Of a DNA stretch of 64,000 bases, positions 62,761 to 64,000 are shown piece after piece. The notes under the pieces are model-generated. The model was not told where the DNA came from. It saw only the letters and a program-made list of their open reading frames with translations, and ran no database searches. The DNA is from Pseudomonas lijiangensis (GTDB taxonomy: Bacteria; Pseudomonadota; Gammaproteobacteria; Pseudomonadales; Pseudomonadaceae), in assembly GCF_018968705.1 (NCBI RefSeq), contig NZ_CP076668.1, forward strand, positions 1,550,001 to 1,614,000. Direction: 5' to 3'. The first letter of the stretch is position 1. The number at the start of each line of letters is the position of its first letter. The translations under genes were made by a program, and so were the position numbers.

Positions 62761-62838
62761 TGGCGGCTGTGCGTCGGAGACCTTCGGGTCTGCCGGTGTG
62801 CCTTTGGGGCCGGTTCGCTAACCGTCGTACAGCCGCCA
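62761..62838 (+). ncRNA. C4-type antisense RNA, copy 2 (upstream of BRO-N gene)
   Basis: A 78-base unit with closing stem TGGCGGCTGT / ACAGCCGCCA and UUCG hairpin AGACC-TTCG-GGTCT. Block b' GTGCCTTTGGGG (62798-62809) is complementary to CCCCAAAGG over the BRO gene's ribosome-binding site (62875-62883) and to CCCAAGGCAC upstream (62698-62707). Block a' TCGCTAACC (62815-62823) pairs with GGGTTTAGCGA (62680-62690) or GTTTAGCGAC (62848-62857), each with one bulged base. It is preceded by the hairpin CGCTG-CAAAAT-CAGCG. This is the P1/P7 C4 layout. Confidence 0.82.
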
Positions 62839-62895
62839 CCCACATGCGTTTAGCGACGTATCGGGTGGTTAATTCCCCAAAGGAGTTTTACCCCC

Positions 62896-63435
62896 ATGGA
62901 CCTTCCATACCCTTCATCACCCTGCACCGATCACTTCGAACCCACGATCTTCATCCGCCACCACCGCATGCTGCGCGCCGTGATGCTGGACGCCCAGGTC
63001 TGGTTTCCCCTGCAGGACCTGGCCCGGTTAATGGGCAAGCAACTGGACGAACGCGCCACCCTCAAGCTCGATATCGACCAGCGCCGCACCGTCTGGCTGC
63101 TGACCCACGGCAACTGGGAAAAATGCCTGATGATCAGCGAGTCGGGCGTCTTCGCGATGCTTGTTCATCACTACGTTCCTGAAAACCGCGCACTGCGCCG
63201 CTGGCTGGCGCAGGAAGTATTGCCGGCTCTGGATGTTCGTCATGCAGAAGTAGCCGATCAGCCATTGCTGTACCAGATGCGCTGGCAGGGCAATGCCCTG
63301 AGTTCGCTGCAATGGCGTGGGGAGTTGTGGGTGAAATTGCGGGATCTGCCGGAGCTGGTTCAGGTGCAGGCTGGTGTTGTGACCGGGTCCTGGTGGCGAC
63401 GGTTGATGGGGCGGCGGCGGTCGTTTTTGGCTTGA
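62896..63435 (+). CDS. BRO-N domain protein (phage antirepressor-like)
   Basis: A 179-residue protein. The BRO-N fold covers about residues 18-115: LRAVMLDAQVWFPLQDLARLMG, then WLLTHGNWEKCLMISESGVFAMLVHHYVPENRALRRWLAQEVLPAL. It is typical of DNA-binding antirepressors of phages and prophages. AAGGAG lies about 10 bases before the ATG, inside the C4 target. A near-copy begins 1014 bases downstream. No other phage genes are seen, so this is a domesticated or solitary cassette. Confidence 0.85.
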   Translation: MDLPYPSSPCTDHFEPTIFIRHHRMLRAVMLDAQVWFPLQDLARLMGKQLDERATLKLDIDQRRTVWLLTHGNWEKCLMISESGVFAMLVHHYVPENRALRRWLAQEVLPALDVRHAEVADQPLLYQMRWQGNALSSLQWRGELWVKLRDLPELVQVQAGVVTGSWWRRLMGRRRSFLA

Positions 63436-63772
63436 TGAGGTGGGCGTGGCGATCAATCGGATTGGTTGATCGTCAGGCCATATGAGCATAAATGCTTGTT
63501 CATGGTTTTCGTCAGAGTGTCGAGCCTCCCGGAAAGTGATGTATGCCTTGATTGGTCGTGTTCCACGCAGTCCACAAGGAAGCTGCCGCCTGGCATCTTC
63601 CCTTTCCCTTGAGTGAAATTTCCTAGAAAATCCCGACCGCTTGTATGTGTCGATTCGGGGATTTAAGGTGCGGCGTCGCTGCAAAATCAGCGGCCGGGTT
63701 TGACGACCTGATCCTGCACTCGCAATCGCGCTCCATGCTGCCTCATGCCATTTCATGCATGAGGTTGCTTCA

Positions 63773-63853
63773 TGGCGGCTGTGCGTCGGAGACCTTCGGG
63801 TCTGCCGGTGTGCGCGAGTGAAGGCCGGTTCGTCAACCTTCGCACAGCTGCCA
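63773..63853 (+). ncRNA. C4-type antisense RNA, copy 3
   Basis: An 81-base unit with closing stem TGGCGGCTGTGCG / CGCACAGCTGCCA and the same UUCG hairpin as copy 2. Block a' TCGTCAACC (63830-63838) matches GGGTTTGACGA (63696-63706) and GTTTGACGAC (63862-63871), both changed in step compared with copy 2. Block b' GCGAGTG (63814-63820) pairs with CACTCGC at 63717-63723. A good b' match to the ribosome-binding region was not found. Confidence 0.78.
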
Positions 63854-63909
63854 CCCAATTCGTTTGACGACGTCCGGCAGCTCTTTTTCTCACAAGGAGC
63901 TTTGACACA

Positions 63910-64000
63910 ATGGACCTTCCATACCCTTCATCACCCTGCATCGATCACTTCGAGCCCACCATCTTCATCCGCCACCACCGCATGCTGCGCGCCGTGATGC
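63910..64000 (+). CDS. Second BRO-N domain gene, cut by the window end
   Basis: The first 30 residues are visible and differ from the preceding BRO-N protein at one position (Thr to Ile at residue 11). AAGGAG precedes the ATG by about 10 bases. The upstream leader is also duplicated, so the unit of leader plus gene is a tandem repeat of about 1 kb. Confidence 0.85.
   Translation, partial: MDLPYPSSPCIDHFEPTIFIRHHRMLRAVM

Noticed and set aside
63862..63910. b2 pairing block in the third C4 leader
   Set aside because: Unlike copies 1 and 2, I could not find a good complement of the b' block over the ribosome-binding site, so I do not claim it.
62650..64000. Prophage at the right edge
   Set aside because: Only BRO-N genes and C4-type RNAs are visible; no integrase, structural or lysis genes are within the window. 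It may still continue outside.

Overview
The window is chromosomal DNA of a Pseudomonas, probably of the P. syringae / P. fluorescens lineage. This rests on a gene-dense GC-rich backbone with classic Pseudomonas content: the HglS/AmaA/AmaB lysine catabolic set, a BphO-BphP bacteriophytochrome pair, a xylAFGH cluster with an AraC-type XylR, an OsmC-YcaO fusion, and many REP/REPIN palindromes ending in GTGGGAGGCAGCTTGCTGGCGA. The species cannot be fixed from the sequence alone. No tRNA, rRNA or CRISPR array was seen.

Layout. 1-8.5 kb: lysine catabolism (2-oxoadipate dioxygenase/decarboxylase, cut by the left edge; an aminotransferase; a LysR regulator; piperideine-6-carboxylate dehydrogenase; L-pipecolate oxidase; an amino-acid permease). 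8.6-15.8 kb: a PmrAB/QseBC-like two-component system facing a PepSY protein, a cytochrome b561, a sialidase-like protein, a membrane protein and a sulfatase-fold membrane enzyme, with a PmrA-box-like repeat in the divergent promoter. 16.2-19.0 kb: bphO-bphP. 19.3-24.6 kb: mixed genes, including a small DUF3077-like gene behind a C4-type antisense RNA and a complete IS110-family element with a candidate bridge RNA. 24.8-31.4 kb: xylR, xylA and xylFGH. 31.5-36.1 kb: housekeeping and unknown genes.

36.1-47.2 kb is an accessory island that looks lower in GC. It holds (i) a tightly coupled three-gene operon of unrecognised proteins, the first with a PD-(D/E)XK-like motif set; (ii) a separate 498-aa PD-(D/E)XK nuclease; (iii) three consecutive dCTP-deaminase/dUTPase-fold genes, one with a C-terminal membrane anchor, whose catalytic residues are lost in complementary ways; (iv) remnants of insertion-element ends and a 184-bp MITE around (ii) and (iii); and (v) a run of small orphan immunity-like genes including a barstar homologue. 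The two multi-gene sets (i) and (iii) are the best candidates for undescribed systems and may be anti-phage defence, which is inference.

47.5-64 kb returns to backbone: a GntP transporter, LysR with aldo-keto reductase, OsmC-YcaO, a diguanylate cyclase, and a catabolic cluster (two MFS transporters, SMP-30 lactonase, IclR regulator, Tat-exported amidohydrolase, 2-hydroxyacid dehydrogenase, RraA-like aldolase). The right edge holds a tandem repeat of about 1 kb in which each unit is a C4-type antisense RNA plus a BRO-N antirepressor-like gene. Three C4-type leaders occur in the window, and the pairing blocks within them covary.

A second genome-shaping theme is a MITE-like element: a REPIN core inside terminal inverted repeats TAATGCCGATCAGTTAAGG. 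One copy has an 11-bp direct repeat at its borders and supplies the stop codon of a LysR gene. Another sits between a stop codon and the next gene's ribosome-binding site. A third, partial copy encodes the last residues of a sensor kinase.
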